Positions 8,908-18,681 of a DNA stretch of 64,000 nt are shown here, piece by piece. The position numbers were made by a program, and so were the translations under genes. The stretch is from Tsuneonella litorea (lineage in GTDB: Bacteria; Pseudomonadota; Alphaproteobacteria; Sphingomonadales; Sphingomonadaceae). Each line of letters begins with the position of its first letter. Within the stretch, counting starts at the first letter, position 1. The stretch is taken from assembly GCF_025154015.1 (NCBI RefSeq), contig NZ_JAOAMV010000001.1, forward strand, positions 650,675-714,674, given 5' to 3'. A model generated the notes under the pieces. It searched no databases, was not told the origin of the DNA, and worked only from the letters and a program-made list of their open reading frames with translations.

Positions 8908-11568
8908 ATGCCCATGGATATCGCACGCTCCCCTTCGACTCCCGATGGCAACCCCCAGATGGCCGACGCGCCGCCGCTGCCGGCCGAACCGCCGGTGATC
9001 CGGCGCGAGGACTACAAGCCGTTCCCCTGGCGCGTTCCGACCACCCGGCTGGACTTCGCGCTCGGCGTCGAGGCGACGCGCGTGACCGCGACGCTCGCGG
9101 TCGAGCCGAACCCGGACGCGGAACCCTCGAGCGAGATCCGCCTGTCGGGCGACGGGCTCGAGCCGGCGTCGGTCACGGTCGACGGGCACGGCTCGAACAG
9201 CTGGCGGATGGAGGGAAGCGACCTCGTCATCCCGCTCGAACAGGGCGCGCACGAGCTGACCATCGTCACGCAGATCGATCCTTCGGCCAATTCGCAGCTC
9301 ATGGGCCTCTACGCGTCGGGCGGGATGCTCTGCACCCAGTGCGAGGCCGAAGGGTTCCGGCGCATCGCGTTCTTCCCCGACCGGCCCGACGTGCTGAGCA
9401 CCTACACCGTGCGCATGGAGGGGCCGAAGCGCCAGTTCCCGGTCCTGCTCTCGAACGGCAACCGGACTGCTGCGGGCGAGGGCGGCGATGGCAATCACTG
9501 GGCCGAATGGCACGATCCCTGGCCCAAGCCGAGCTACCTTTTCGCGCTCGTCGCGGGCGATCTCGTCGCGCGCACGGACACCTTCACGACGATGTCCGGC
9601 CGCACGGTCGAGCTGGCGATCTGGGTCCGCGGGGAAGACCTGCCGCGGACCGAGCACGCGATGGAATCGCTGAAGAAATCGATGAAGTGGGACGAGGAGA
9701 CGTTCGGGCGTGAATACGATCTCGACGTGTTCAACATCGTCGCGGTCGGCGATTTCAACATGGGGGCGATGGAGAACAAGGGGCTCAACGTCTTCAATAC
9801 AAAGTACGTCCTCGCCGATCCCGAGACCGCCACCGACGGCGACTACGACGGGATCGAGGGGGTGATCGCGCACGAGTACTTCCACAACTGGTCGGGCAAC
9901 CGGGTGACCTGCCGCGACTGGTTCCAACTCAGCCTCAAGGAAGGCTTCACCGTGCTGCGCGACCAGCTTTTCAGCCAGGACATGCAGGGCGAGGCGGTCA
10001 ATCGGATCGAGGACGTCCGCCTGCTGCGCAGCGTGCAGTATCCCGAGGATTCGGGGCCGCTCGCGCACCCGATCCGGCCCGATTCGTTTCGCGAAATCAG
10101 CAACTTCTACACCGCGACGATCTACAACAAGGGTGCCGAGGTGATCCGCATGATGCGCACCATGGCGGGCCCCGAGCGGTTCCGGCAGGGGACCGACCTC
10201 TATTTCGAGCGGCACGACGGCGAGGCGGCGACCTGCGAGGACTTCGTCCGCGCGATCGAGGACGGCGCCGGGCTCGACCTTACGCAGTTCCGCCGCTGGT
10301 ACAGCCAGGCCGGCACGCCCAAGGTCGAGGTCGAACTCGAGCACGATGGGGAAACCGCGACGCTGACGCTGCGCCAGACGGTGCCGCCCACTCCCGGCCA
10401 GCCCGACAAGCAGCCGATGCCGATCCCGCTCAAGTACGCGCTGTTCGACCGCGCGACCGGCGCGCATCGCGGCGAAGAGCTGATCGTCCTCGACGGTACC
10501 GAAACCCAGATCGCGTTCGGTGGCTTCGCCGACAAGCCCGTGCTGTCGATCAATCGCGGATTTTCCGCGCCGGTCTCGATCGAACGCGACACCCCGGTCG
10601 AGGACCTCGTGTTCCTCGCCGCCAATGACGACGATTCGTTCGCCCGTTACGAGGCGATGCAGGAACTGATCGTCGGCCATCTCGTCGCCGCGGTCGGCGA
10701 AGGCTTTTCGGGCGATGACCGCGAGGCGGGTCGCGCGGCGATCGGCCGGGCGATGACCGCGATCCTCGCCGACGCTGGGCTCGACGACCAGATGCGCGGC
10801 GAGTTGATGATGCTGCCGAGCCAGACCTATGTCGCCGAGCAGCTTCTGGTCGCCGATCCGGGCCGCATCCACGCCGAGCGCGAGGCGCTCAAGGGGTGGC
10901 TGGGCCAGCGTCTCGAGGACGATCTGGTCGCGATGCACGCGCGCGCCAGCAAGGCGTCCGACGGGATGGATGCCGCGGCGCGCGGCGCGCGCAAGGTGAA
11001 GACGCAGGCGCTGGTCTATCTCGCCGCGGGCAATCCGGACCTCGCCGCGCAAATGGCCGCCGCGCAATACGATGCGGCGACCACGATGACCGACCGACAG
11101 GGCGCGCTGATGGTGCTCGCCGGCCTGCCGGGCATCGAGCGGACCAACAAGCTCATCGAATTCTACAATCGGTACCGGGGCAACGCGCTGGTGATCGACA
11201 AGTGGTTCAGCCTGCAGGCGAGCTCGCTCCACCCGGAAGCCATCGCGCACGTCAAGGCGCTGGCCGACCACCCGGACTTCACGCTGAAGAACCCGAATCG
11301 CGTGCGCAGCCTCTACATGGCGTTCGCGGGCAACCCGCACGCGTTTCACGATCCCAGCGGCGAAGGCTACCGGATGATCGCCGACCTGATCCTCGCTCTC
11401 GATCCGTTGAACGCACAGACCGCCGCGCGATTCGTGCCCCCGCTCGGCCGCTGGCGGCGGATCGAACCGGGGCGCGCGGCGCTGATGCGCGCGCAGCTCG
11501 AGCGGATCGCGGCGACGCCGGGCCTCTCGCGCGACACGTTCGAGCAGGTCACGCGGTCGCTGGGGTAG
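8908..11568 (+). CDS. pepN: Aminopeptidase N (M1 family)
   Basis: An 886-residue M1 zinc aminopeptidase of normal length for bacterial PepN. The substrate-recognition motif GAMEN is at 286-290 and the zinc motif HEYFH at 322-326, followed by NWSGNRVTCRDWFQLSLKEG with the third ligand glutamate. The C-terminal DUF3458-type helical repeats are present. It removes N-terminal residues from peptides in the cytoplasm. Two near starts (8908 and 8914) exist; the first is used here. A TTG-start gene follows 5 nt after the stop, so the pair is probably an operon. Confidence 0.93.
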   Translation: MPMDIARSPSTPDGNPQMADAPPLPAEPPVIRREDYKPFPWRVPTTRLDFALGVEATRVTATLAVEPNPDAEPSSEIRLSGDGLEPASVTVDGHGSNSWRMEGSDLVIPLEQGAHELTIVTQIDPSANSQLMGLYASGGMLCTQCEAEGFRRIAFFPDRPDVLSTYTVRMEGPKRQFPVLLSNGNRTAAGEGGDGNHWAEWHDPWPKPSYLFALVAGDLVARTDTFTTMSGRTVELAIWVRGEDLPRTEHAMESLKKSMKWDEETFGREYDLDVFNIVAVGDFNMGAMENKGLNVFNTKYVLADPETATDGDYDGIEGVIAHEYFHNWSGNRVTCRDWFQLSLKEGFTVLRDQLFSQDMQGEAVNRIEDVRLLRSVQYPEDSGPLAHPIRPDSFREISNFYTATIYNKGAEVIRMMRTMAGPERFRQGTDLYFERHDGEAATCEDFVRAIEDGAGLDLTQFRRWYSQAGTPKVEVELEHDGETATLTLRQTVPPTPGQPDKQPMPIPLKYALFDRATGAHRGEELIVLDGTETQIAFGGFADKPVLSINRGFSAPVSIERDTPVEDLVFLAANDDDSFARYEAMQELIVGHLVAAVGEGFSGDDREAGRAAIGRAMTAILADAGLDDQMRGELMMLPSQTYVAEQLLVADPGRIHAEREALKGWLGQRLEDDLVAMHARASKASDGMDAAARGARKVKTQALVYLAAGNPDLAAQMAAAQYDAATTMTDRQGALMVLAGLPGIERTNKLIEFYNRYRGNALVIDKWFSLQASSLHPEAIAHVKALADHPDFTLKNPNRVRSLYMAFAGNPHAFHDPSGEGYRMIADLILALDPLNAQTAARFVPPLGRWRRIEPGRAALMRAQLERIAATPGLSRDTFEQVTRSLG

Positions 11569-11573
11569 GGACT

Positions 11574-12323
11574 TTGGCAGAGGCGCTGCGGTCGGACCTG
11601 CTGGGCGGGGTGCCGCATGGGTTCATGACCCGTCGCGGCGGCGTATCGACCGGCCCGGTCGCCAGCCTCAACTGCGGTTTCGGCGCCGACGACGATCACG
11701 AAGCGGTGGAGGAAAACCGCCGCCGCGCGGCCGCTGCGGTCCTGCCGGGGGCGGCGCTCGTTGGCCTGTTCCAGATCCACTCGAGCGAGGTCGTGACGGT
11801 GCGCGGACCGTGGAGCGACGCCGACAGGCCGCGCGCCGATGCGCTGGTCACCGACCGGAAGGGGCTGCTGCTGTCGGTCCTCACGGCCGATTGCGCCCCC
11901 GTTCTCCTCGCCGACCGGACGGCGGGCGTCGTCGGCGCGGCCCACGCCGGCTGGCGCGGCGCCCACGGCGGGGTGATCGGCAATACCGTCGCCGTCATGG
12001 AGGCGCTTGGTGCGCGGGCAGAGCGGATCGCGGCAGTGGTCGGTCCGTGCATCGCGCAACCCTCTTACGAAGTGACCGACGCGTTCCGGGAGCAGTTCGC
12101 CGAGGCCGAGGCACGCTTCTTTGCGCCCGGCCGGGACGGGCATTGCCAGTTCGACCTGCCGGGCTACGTCGCGCACCGCCTTGCCGAATCGAGCGTGGGC
12201 CATGTCGCGGTGCTGAACCGCGACACATACGCCGAGGAGGCGGCGTTCTTTTCCTTCCGCCGTGCCACCCATCGCGGCGAGCCGACCTACGGCCGCCAGA
12301 TATCGCTGATCGGCCTCGGCTGA
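11574..12323 (+). CDS. pgeF: Laccase-domain protein, purine nucleoside phosphorylase/peptidoglycan editing factor
   Basis: The family conserves residues from GVPHGFMTRRGGVS onwards, so the start must lie upstream. A TTG at 11574, with GGGGTAGGGAC before it, fits and gives 249 residues. Key features are TADCAPVLLAD, AHAGWRGA with the copper/zinc-type histidine, and GPCIAQPSYEV with the active-site cysteine. YfiH/PgeF members act as zinc-dependent purine nucleoside enzymes and, in E. coli, prevent wrong amino acids in peptidoglycan precursors. It lies 5 nt after pepN. Confidence 0.88.
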   Translation: MAEALRSDLLGGVPHGFMTRRGGVSTGPVASLNCGFGADDDHEAVEENRRRAAAAVLPGAALVGLFQIHSSEVVTVRGPWSDADRPRADALVTDRKGLLLSVLTADCAPVLLADRTAGVVGAAHAGWRGAHGGVIGNTVAVMEALGARAERIAAVVGPCIAQPSYEVTDAFREQFAEAEARFFAPGRDGHCQFDLPGYVAHRLAESSVGHVAVLNRDTYAEEAAFFSFRRATHRGEPTYGRQISLIGLG

Positions 12324-12337
12324 GAACCGCGTCCTGA

Positions 12338-12369
12338 AACCGCCACAATGGCGGTTGGCAACACCGCCA
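12338..12369. repeat. Inverted repeat after pgeF with a third matching arm
   Basis: AACCGCCA (12338-12345), a CAA loop and TGGCGGTT (12349-12356) form a perfect 8-bp hairpin 14 nt after the pgeF stop. A second ACCGCCA copy at 12363-12369 could pair with the same middle arm. There is no T-run, so it is not a classic terminator. The 225-nt gap (12324-12548) also holds an interrupted TGCCGG (12470-12475) ... CCGGCA (12500-12505) pair and must contain the pet promoter, which was not identified. Confidence 0.5.
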
Positions 12370-12548
12370 ATGGAGTCTATGCGCGCCGCAAACCGGCACC
12401 GTGAGTAGCTCGAAGGGCTTCTCGCGGCGAACCGCGAAAACAGGGGCCGACGCTTCGTTCTCGCTGCTCTGCCGGTGGCATATTCAATGGTTGCGCCATC
12501 CGGCACAGCCCATCGCGAAGACGTTACAAGGCAAGGCAGGCACGGCTG

Positions 12549-13121
12549 ATGGCTGACACGACTGGCGACGCGATCCCGGGGACCGTTACGGTCGACGATG
12601 ACGGGATCCGGCGGCGCGACTTCATCAATGTAGCGGCGATCGCTGCCGCGGGCGTGGGCGGGGTGAGCGTACTCCTTCCGCTGATCAGCCAGATGGCCCC
12701 GTCCGCCGACGTGCTCGCCGAGAGCAGCACCGAGGTCGATACCGCGGCGATCGAGCCGGGCCAGGCGATCAAGGCGGTGTTCCGCAAGCAGCCGCTGTTC
12801 GTGCGCCGCCTGACGCCGCAGGAAATCCAGATTGCCAACGCGGTCGACGTCGGCTCGCTGCGCGACCCGCAGACGCTCGAGGAGCGGACCAAGGAAGGTC
12901 ATGCCGACCTGCTCATCACGATGGGCGTGTGCACGCACCTCGGATGCGTGCCGCTCGGTGCCGCGGAAGGCGAGCCCCGCGGCGAGTTCGGCGGGTATTT
13001 CTGCCCCTGCCACGGGTCGCACTACGACACCGCGGCGCGCATCCGCAAAGGCCCGGCCCCGAAGAACCTCGAGGTGCCGGAGTACGAATTCACCAGCGAC
13101 ACCGTCGTCAAGGTCGGCTGA
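12549..13121 (+). CDS. petA: Ubiquinol-cytochrome c reductase Rieske iron-sulfur subunit
   Basis: A 190-residue protein with a twin-arginine-type N-terminus ([10 protein letters not shown]) running into one membrane helix (about 28-50). Box I CTHLGC (128-133) and box II CPCHGS (152-157) hold the 2Fe-2S cluster. Ligands are C128, H130, C152 and H155, with C133 and C154 as the usual disulfide. It passes electrons from ubiquinol to cytochrome c1 at the periplasmic face of complex III. First gene of petABC. Confidence 0.97.
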   Translation: MADTTGDAIPGTVTVDDDGIRRRDFINVAAIAAAGVGGVSVLLPLISQMAPSADVLAESSTEVDTAAIEPGQAIKAVFRKQPLFVRRLTPQEIQIANAVDVGSLRDPQTLEERTKEGHADLLITMGVCTHLGCVPLGAAEGEPRGEFGGYFCPCHGSHYDTAARIRKGPAPKNLEVPEYEFTSDTVVKVG

Positions 13122-13138
13122 GGCGAGAGAGAGCAACC

Positions 13139-14458
13139 ATGAGCTTCCCCTGGGCCCAACAGTATCAACCGGTTAACCCGTTCATGCGCTGGATGGACGA
13201 GAAGCTGCCGCTTCCGCGTCTCGTCTACAACGCGATCGGCGGCGGCTACCCGGTGCCGCGCAACCTCAACTACATGTGGAACTTCGGCGTTCTCGCCGGC
13301 TTCTGCCTCGTGCTGCAGATCGTCACCGGCATCGTGCTGGCGATGCACTACGCATCGAACGCCACGGTGGCCTTCGCCTCGACCGAGCACATCATGCGCG
13401 ACGTCAACTGGGGCTGGATGCTGCGCTATGCGCACGCCAACGGCGCCTCGGCGTTCTTCGCGGTGATCTACCTGCACATCTTCCGCGGGTTCTTCTATTC
13501 GTCGTACAAGGCCCCGCGCGAGATGGTCTGGCTGCTGGGCGTCACCATCTTCCTGCTGATGATGGCGACCGGCTTCATGGGCTACGTGCTGCCGTGGGGC
13601 CAGATGAGCTTCTGGGGCGCCAAGGTCATCACCGGCCTGTTCGGCGCGATCCCCGTCGTCGGCGAGCCGATCCAGATCTGGCTGCTCGGCGGCTACGCGC
13701 CCGACAACGCCGCGCTCAACCGCTTCTTCAGCCTGCACTACCTGCTGCCGTTCGTGATCGCGGGCGCGGTGATCCTGCACATCTGGGCGCTGCACCTCAC
13801 CGGTTCCTCGAACCCCACCGGCGTCGAGGTCAAGGGCGAGAGCGACACGATCCCGTTCCACCCGTACTACACGGCGAAGGACGGTTTCGGGCTCGGCGTG
13901 TTCCTGCTGATCTACTGCGCGGTGCTGTTCTTCGGCCCGAACATGTTCGGGCACCCCGACAACTACATCGAGGCGAACCCGCTCTCGACCCCGGCGCACA
14001 TCGTCCCCGAATGGTACTTCTGGCCGTTCTACGCGATCCTGCGCGCCTTCACGGTCGACCTGCACATCCCGTTCACCAGCATCGTCATCATCGAGGCCAA
14101 GCTGCTCGGCGTGCTGGCCATGTTCAGCGCGATCCTGCTGTGGTTCTTCCTGCCCTGGCTCGACAAGGGTCCCGTGCGCAGCGGGCACTACCGGCCGCTG
14201 TTCCGCAAGTTCTTCTGGTTCGGCCTGATCCCGGCGATGCTGGTGTTGTTCTGGTGCGGCGGCGCGCCGGCCGAAGAGCCGTACGTGATGCTCAGCCAGA
14301 TCGCGACCGCATACTACTTCCTCCACTTCCTCGTGGTGCTGCCGATCGTCTCGATGATCGAACGGCCCGAGCCCTTGCCGTACTCGATCACCGAGGCGGT
14401 GCTGGGCGAGGACAAGGACGCGGTCCTCGGCGAGAACGCCGAACCGGTCGGCGTCTGA
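13139..14458 (+). CDS. petB: Ubiquinol-cytochrome c reductase cytochrome b subunit
   Basis: A 439-residue membrane protein starting at the ATG 17 nt after petA; GAGAGAGAGCA upstream serves as ribosome binding site. Eight or so membrane helices are visible. The b-haem histidines lie in [23 protein letters not shown] and ILHIWALH. The quinol-oxidation-site motif PEWY is present ([10 protein letters not shown]). It carries the two b haems and both quinone sites of complex III. Full length for a proteobacterial cytochrome b. Confidence 0.97.
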   Translation: MSFPWAQQYQPVNPFMRWMDEKLPLPRLVYNAIGGGYPVPRNLNYMWNFGVLAGFCLVLQIVTGIVLAMHYASNATVAFASTEHIMRDVNWGWMLRYAHANGASAFFAVIYLHIFRGFFYSSYKAPREMVWLLGVTIFLLMMATGFMGYVLPWGQMSFWGAKVITGLFGAIPVVGEPIQIWLLGGYAPDNAALNRFFSLHYLLPFVIAGAVILHIWALHLTGSSNPTGVEVKGESDTIPFHPYYTAKDGFGLGVFLLIYCAVLFFGPNMFGHPDNYIEANPLSTPAHIVPEWYFWPFYAILRAFTVDLHIPFTSIVIIEAKLLGVLAMFSAILLWFFLPWLDKGPVRSGHYRPLFRKFFWFGLIPAMLVLFWCGGAPAEEPYVMLSQIATAYYFLHFLVVLPIVSMIERPEPLPYSITEAVLGEDKDAVLGENAEPVGV

Positions 14459-14488
14459 ACGACAGGCTTTAGGGAAAGCGACACGACA

Positions 14489-15376
14489 ATGATCCGTCTC
14501 TTCGGAATCCTCATCGGCCTGTTCTTCGCGGTCATGGCGCTGTGGGCCTTCGGCACGGGCCTTGGCACCGTGATTTCCGACGGCCAGCTCAAGGAAGCGA
14601 CCGCCGAGCACGAGTTCCACCTGCACCCGCGTGACGCCGAGCTCGCCTCGGACGGCGCGTTCGGCAAGTGGGACCTCGCGCAGTTGCAGCGCGGTTTCCA
14701 GGTCTACAAGGAAGTCTGCTCGGCCTGCCACAGCCTCAAGTTCGTCGCCTTCCGCGACCTTGCGGCGCTCGGCTACAGCGAGGCCGAAGTGAAGGCGATC
14801 GCAGCGGGCTTCCAGGTCCCCGGCGTCGATCCGAACACCGGCGAGGCAACCACCCGCCCCGGCCTGCCGACCGACTACTTCCCCTCGCCCTATCCGAACG
14901 CAGTGGCGGCGGCGGCGGCGAACAACAACGCCATTCCGCCTGACCTCTCGCTGATGACGAAGGCACGGCACGACGGCAGCAACTATGTCTATTCGCTGCT
15001 CACCGGCTATCGCAACGTCGATACCTTCAGCATCGACGGCAAGAAGGTGAAGGAGGAATTCCCCGAATTCGCCACCCCGCCGAACACGCACTTCAACCCT
15101 TACTTCGCCAACCTCAACATCGCGATGGCGCCGCCGCTCACCGCCGATGGGCAGGTGACCTACGCCGAAGGACAGCCGGCGCCGACGGTCGACCAGATGG
15201 CGCGCGACGTTGCCGCCTTCCTGACCTGGACTGCCGAGCCGAAGAAGGTGAAGCGCACCCAGGTCGGCTGGCCGGTGCTGGGCTTCCTGCTGTTCGCGAC
15301 GATCCTCGCGTGGATGGCGAAGAACCAGGTCTGGGCTGCGATCAAGCCCAAGAAGGCCAAGGTGGTCCAGGGCTGA
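14489..15376 (+). CDS. petC: Cytochrome c1, haem subunit of complex III
   Basis: A 295-residue protein with an N-terminal membrane/signal segment (about 1-30), the haem c attachment motif CSACH at 77-81, and a C-terminal anchor helix (GWPVLGFLLFATILAW). The axial methionine is probably in IAMAPPL. It is a periplasm-facing cytochrome that takes electrons from the Rieske centre and passes them to soluble cytochrome c. Last gene of petABC, 30 nt after petB. Confidence 0.96.
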   Translation: MIRLFGILIGLFFAVMALWAFGTGLGTVISDGQLKEATAEHEFHLHPRDAELASDGAFGKWDLAQLQRGFQVYKEVCSACHSLKFVAFRDLAALGYSEAEVKAIAAGFQVPGVDPNTGEATTRPGLPTDYFPSPYPNAVAAAAANNNAIPPDLSLMTKARHDGSNYVYSLLTGYRNVDTFSIDGKKVKEEFPEFATPPNTHFNPYFANLNIAMAPPLTADGQVTYAEGQPAPTVDQMARDVAAFLTWTAEPKKVKRTQVGWPVLGFLLFATILAWMAKNQVWAAIKPKKAKVVQG

Positions 15377-15401
15377 TCGCCCGGTCAGGGATACCGCGGG
15401 C

Positions 15402-15938
15402 GTGAGCCCCGACGATCTCAAGCATCTCGTGCGCTCGGTGCCCGACTTCCCGGCACCGGGCGTTCTTTTTCGCGACATCACCACCCTTATCGCGCACGGT
15501 GACGGCCTGCGCGCGGCGGTTGGCCACCTCGCCGACCGGGCGCGATCCCGTGGCGCCGAATCCATCGCCGGCATGGAAGCGCGCGGGTTCATCTTCGGGG
15601 CCGCGGTGGCGATCGAGCTCGGCGTCGGATTCGTCCCCGTGCGCAAGCCCGGCAAGCTGCCGGTCGCGACGATCGGCATCGACTACGACCTCGAATACGG
15701 GACGGATCGGCTCGAGATCGACCCCACCGCGATTCGTCCCGGCCAGCGGATCGCCATTGTCGACGACCTCATCGCCACCGGCGGCACCGCGCTGGCCGCG
15801 GCCGCGCTGCTGCGCCGTGCCGGGGCCACCGTGGCCGACGCGCTCTTCGTCATCGACCTGCCCGATCTCGGCGGGGCGGAGCGCCTGCGTGCCGCGGGCC
15901 TGGCTGTCGATGCGCTGATGGCGTTTCCCGGGCACTAG
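15402..15938 (+). CDS. apt: Adenine phosphoribosyltransferase
   Basis: A 178-residue type I phosphoribosyltransferase from a GTG start. It shows the N-terminal RSVPDFPAPGVLFRDITTL block, the GMEARGFIFGAAVA loop, KPGKLP, and the PRPP loop IVDDLIATGGTA. It salvages adenine to AMP with PRPP. It sits 25 nt after petC and may be read on from it. Confidence 0.95.
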   Translation: MSPDDLKHLVRSVPDFPAPGVLFRDITTLIAHGDGLRAAVGHLADRARSRGAESIAGMEARGFIFGAAVAIELGVGFVPVRKPGKLPVATIGIDYDLEYGTDRLEIDPTAIRPGQRIAIVDDLIATGGTALAAAALLRRAGATVADALFVIDLPDLGGAERLRAAGLAVDALMAFPGH

Positions 15939-16020
15939 CCGATTGCCTCCTTTCGGGGACCCCAACGGGCTTCCGCGCATTTGAACTGCAAGCCGCATTC
16001 GTGCGACAACGCAGGGGTTC

Positions 16021-17886
16021 ATGGAACAGCAGGCACTCGTGATCGCGCTCGTGGGCGTGCTCGGGATCGGCGCGCAGTGGGTGGCGTGGCGAACGGGCTG
16101 GCCGGCGATCGTCCTCATGCTGGCCGCCGGGTTCCTGGCCGGGCCGGTGTTGCACGTGTTCGACCCCGAGCGGGTATTTGGCGAGATGCTGGCGCCGATG
16201 ATCTCGATCGGCGTCGCCCTGATCCTCTTCGAAGGCGGCCTCAGCCTCAATTTTCGCGAACTGCGCCATGCCGGCGAGGCGGTGTGGCGCCTGTTCGTGT
16301 TCGGCGTGCCGCTCGGCTGGCTGCTGGGCAGCGTGGCCTTGCACATGGCGGGCCTGGTATGGCCGGTGGCGATCCTGTTCGCCGGCATCCTCGTGGTGAC
16401 CGGGCCGACAGTCGTCATGCCCATGCTCCGCCAGGCGAACGTCCAGCCGCGGCCCGCCGCGATTCTCAAGTGGGAAGCGATCGTCAACGATCCCGCGGGC
16501 GCCATGTGCGCGGTGATCGCCTACGAATACTTCCGCCTTTCGGCCAACGGCGCGCTGCTGTTCGAGGTTGTCCCGCCGATGATCGTCGCGGCGGTGATCG
16601 CCGCCGCGCTTGGCTATTTCGCCGCGCTGGCGATCGCCTGGAGCTTCCCGCGCGGGCTGGTCCCCGAGTACCTCAAGGTCCCGGTCCTGCTGACGGCGGT
16701 GATCGCGGTCTTCGTCGCCGCCAACCTGATCGAGCACGAAGCGGGGCTGATCTCGGTCACCGTCATGGGCGTGGCGCTTGCCAACATGAACGTTTCCTCG
16801 CTGCGCAGCATCCATCCCTTCAAGCAGAACGTGGCGGTGCTGCTGGTGTCGGGCATCTTCATCCTGCTGTCGTCCAGCCTGCAGTTCGAGGAGCTGCGCT
16901 ACCTCGAGTGGCGCTTTGCGCTGTTCCTGCTGGCCCTGTTGTTCATCGTGCGACCGGCGACCGTGCTGATCAGCCTGCTGGGCAGCTCCCTGCCCTGGAA
17001 GGAACGCCTGTTCGTCGCCTGGATCGCGCCGCGCGGGATCGTGCTGGTGGCGATCGCCGGCCTCTTCGCGCTGCGCCTCACCGAACTCGGGTATGCCGAC
17101 GGCAACATCCTCATCGGCCTGTCGTTCGCGGTAGTGGTGACAACCGTCATCGCGCACGGATTCACGATCGACCTCGCGGCGCGGCTGCTTGGCATCAAGG
17201 GCGCCAGCCGTCCCGGGCTGCTGATCGTCGGCGCCACCCCGTGGACGATCGCGCTGGCCCGCGAGATGAAGGAAATCGAAACCCCGGTCACGATCGCCGA
17301 TTCGAGCTGGGAACGCCTTGCCCCGGTGCGCCAGGCCGGTCTGCCGTTCTATCACGGCGAAATCCTCCACGAGGCGACCGAGCACCACCTCGACCTGTCG
17401 CCGTTCCATGTCCTCGTCGCCGCGACCGAGAACGAGGCCTACAACACGCTTGTCTGCAACGAATTCGCCTATCTGTTCGGGCGCGACGCGGTCTATCAGG
17501 TCGGTGAGGAAGGCGAGGAAGACGATCCCCGCCGCCTGCCCGAAAGCCTGCGCGGCCGCGCACTGTTCAAGTCGGGCATGGGGGTCGAGGACCTGATGGA
17601 ACGCCAGCGCGCCGGCTGGGTGTTCCGCAAGACCCGGCTCAGCGAGCGGTTCGGGTTCGACGACGCCAAGGAAAAGCTCCCCGACGCGGGCCAGATGCTG
17701 CTGCTGGTGCGGCCCGACGGTACGCTCCGGTTCTTCACCCACGCGAGCCAGCCGGCGCCCCGCGCCAAAGATACCGTCGTCTCCTACTCCCCGCCGCCGG
17801 AACGTTCGGCGGAGGCCGCGGCGGCGAAGAAATCGCCGAAGAAGGCCAAGCCCGGCGCCGCGCCCGGCGCGTTGCCCGCGAAATAG
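16021..17886 (+). CDS. CPA1-type sodium(cation):proton antiporter with C-terminal TrkA-like domain
   Basis: A 621-residue protein. The first about 400 residues contain twelve or so hydrophobic helices typical of NhaP/CPA1 exchangers, with the NDP motif (AIVNDPAGAM) that carries the ion-binding aspartate. From about residue 400 a Rossmann-like TrkA-N region (LLIVGATPW) suggests nucleotide or redox control. The tail is rich in Ala, Lys and Pro and probably disordered. AGGGG lies 4-5 nt before the ATG. It exchanges Na+ or K+ for H+ across the inner membrane; the ion is not determinable. Confidence 0.88.
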   Translation: MEQQALVIALVGVLGIGAQWVAWRTGWPAIVLMLAAGFLAGPVLHVFDPERVFGEMLAPMISIGVALILFEGGLSLNFRELRHAGEAVWRLFVFGVPLGWLLGSVALHMAGLVWPVAILFAGILVVTGPTVVMPMLRQANVQPRPAAILKWEAIVNDPAGAMCAVIAYEYFRLSANGALLFEVVPPMIVAAVIAAALGYFAALAIAWSFPRGLVPEYLKVPVLLTAVIAVFVAANLIEHEAGLISVTVMGVALANMNVSSLRSIHPFKQNVAVLLVSGIFILLSSSLQFEELRYLEWRFALFLLALLFIVRPATVLISLLGSSLPWKERLFVAWIAPRGIVLVAIAGLFALRLTELGYADGNILIGLSFAVVVTTVIAHGFTIDLAARLLGIKGASRPGLLIVGATPWTIALAREMKEIETPVTIADSSWERLAPVRQAGLPFYHGEILHEATEHHLDLSPFHVLVAATENEAYNTLVCNEFAYLFGRDAVYQVGEEGEEDDPRRLPESLRGRALFKSGMGVEDLMERQRAGWVFRKTRLSERFGFDDAKEKLPDAGQMLLLVRPDGTLRFFTHASQPAPRAKDTVVSYSPPPERSAEAAAAKKSPKKAKPGAAPGALPAK

Positions 17887-17905
17887 GACCAAGGAAAGGC
17901 AAGCC

Positions 17906-18520
17906 ATGCGCCCCAATCCGATGATCGCCCTCCCGTTCGCCTTCGCCCTCGTGCTATCCGGGTGCGATCGCGGGGGACCCGACCCGGCCCCCGCGCCGAG
18001 CGCAACGGCAACCACCGCCGGCTCCGGCGAAAAGGTGTCGATCATCCGCGACGACGTCGGGATCGATCGCGAGCCCACTGCGCCGCTTGCCCCGCTCGAG
18101 GTCGTCATCGGCTTTGCCGCGGGCGGCACGGAGCTGACCGACGCTGCGGTCGCCCAGCTGCGCGATGCGCTTGCATCGGAGCAGATGAAGGCGGGGGGAG
18201 CCATAACGCTCGGCGGGCATAGCGATTCGGCGGGGTCAGACACCGCGAACCTGCGCGCCTCGAAGAAACGCGCAGAGGCAGTGCGCGACTGGCTTGTCGA
18301 GCACGGGGTCGAGGAAGAGAGGATCGTGGTGATTGCCTTCGGCGAACAGAACCCTGCCGTCCCCAATGCCAGGCCCGACGGCACACCCGACGCAGAGGGC
18401 CGGGCGAAAAACCGGCGTGTCGAAATGACCATCGCGGTTCCCGAAGGGACGCCGCCGGCGGCCCCTGCCAGCGACAGCGGGACGCTGGTCGACGAACTGA
18501 CCGGTGCGGCAGAGGATTGA
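17906..18520 (+). CDS. OmpA-family lipoprotein
   Basis: A 204-residue protein with a lipoprotein signal ending in LSGC (C20). A disordered Pro/Ala stretch follows, then an OmpA C-terminal peptidoglycan-binding domain (about 75-190) with GGHSDSAGSD and RAKNRRVEM. Such Pal-like lipoproteins tie the outer membrane to the cell wall. It is 19 nt after the antiporter gene and on the same strand. Confidence 0.88.
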   Translation: MRPNPMIALPFAFALVLSGCDRGGPDPAPAPSATATTAGSGEKVSIIRDDVGIDREPTAPLAPLEVVIGFAAGGTELTDAAVAQLRDALASEQMKAGGAITLGGHSDSAGSDTANLRASKKRAEAVRDWLVEHGVEEERIVVIAFGEQNPAVPNARPDGTPDAEGRAKNRRVEMTIAVPEGTPPAAPASDSGTLVDELTGAAED

Positions 18521-18577
18521 CGGAATGGCCGGGGGCGTGGCAAGCGCGCCTTCGCCGGACGCCCGGAGGGTTCCCGA

Positions 18578-18651
18578 GCGGGTATAGCATAGTGGTAATG
18601 CTCCAGCCTTCCAAGCTGGCTAGAGGGGTTCGATTCCCCTTACCCGCTCCA
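18578..18651 (+). tRNA. tRNA-Gly (anticodon TCC)
   Basis: A 74-nt cloverleaf. The acceptor stem is GCGGGTA (18578-18584) with TACCCGC (18641-18647), discriminator T and encoded CCA. The anticodon arm is CCAGC-CTTCCAA-GCTGG with TCC in the loop, and the T arm has GGTTCGATTCC. It decodes GGA and, by wobble, GGG. Confidence 0.96.
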
Positions 18652-18681
18652 CGGTCCCTTCTTGCCTTGCGCCTTCGCTGG

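Noticed and set aside
8899..11349. 816-codon minus-strand frame opposite pepN
   Set aside because: pepN has intact GAMEN and HEYFH motifs on the plus strand; the antisense frame is an artefact of high GC at third positions.
13022..15679. 885-codon minus-strand frame opposite petB and petC
   Set aside because: Cytochrome b and c1 are unmistakable on the plus strand; the frame has only repetitive Arg/Gln/Asp content.
15850..18543. 897-codon minus-strand frame opposite the antiporter and OmpA-like genes
   Set aside because: It spans two well-defined genes and the gap between them and has no domain.
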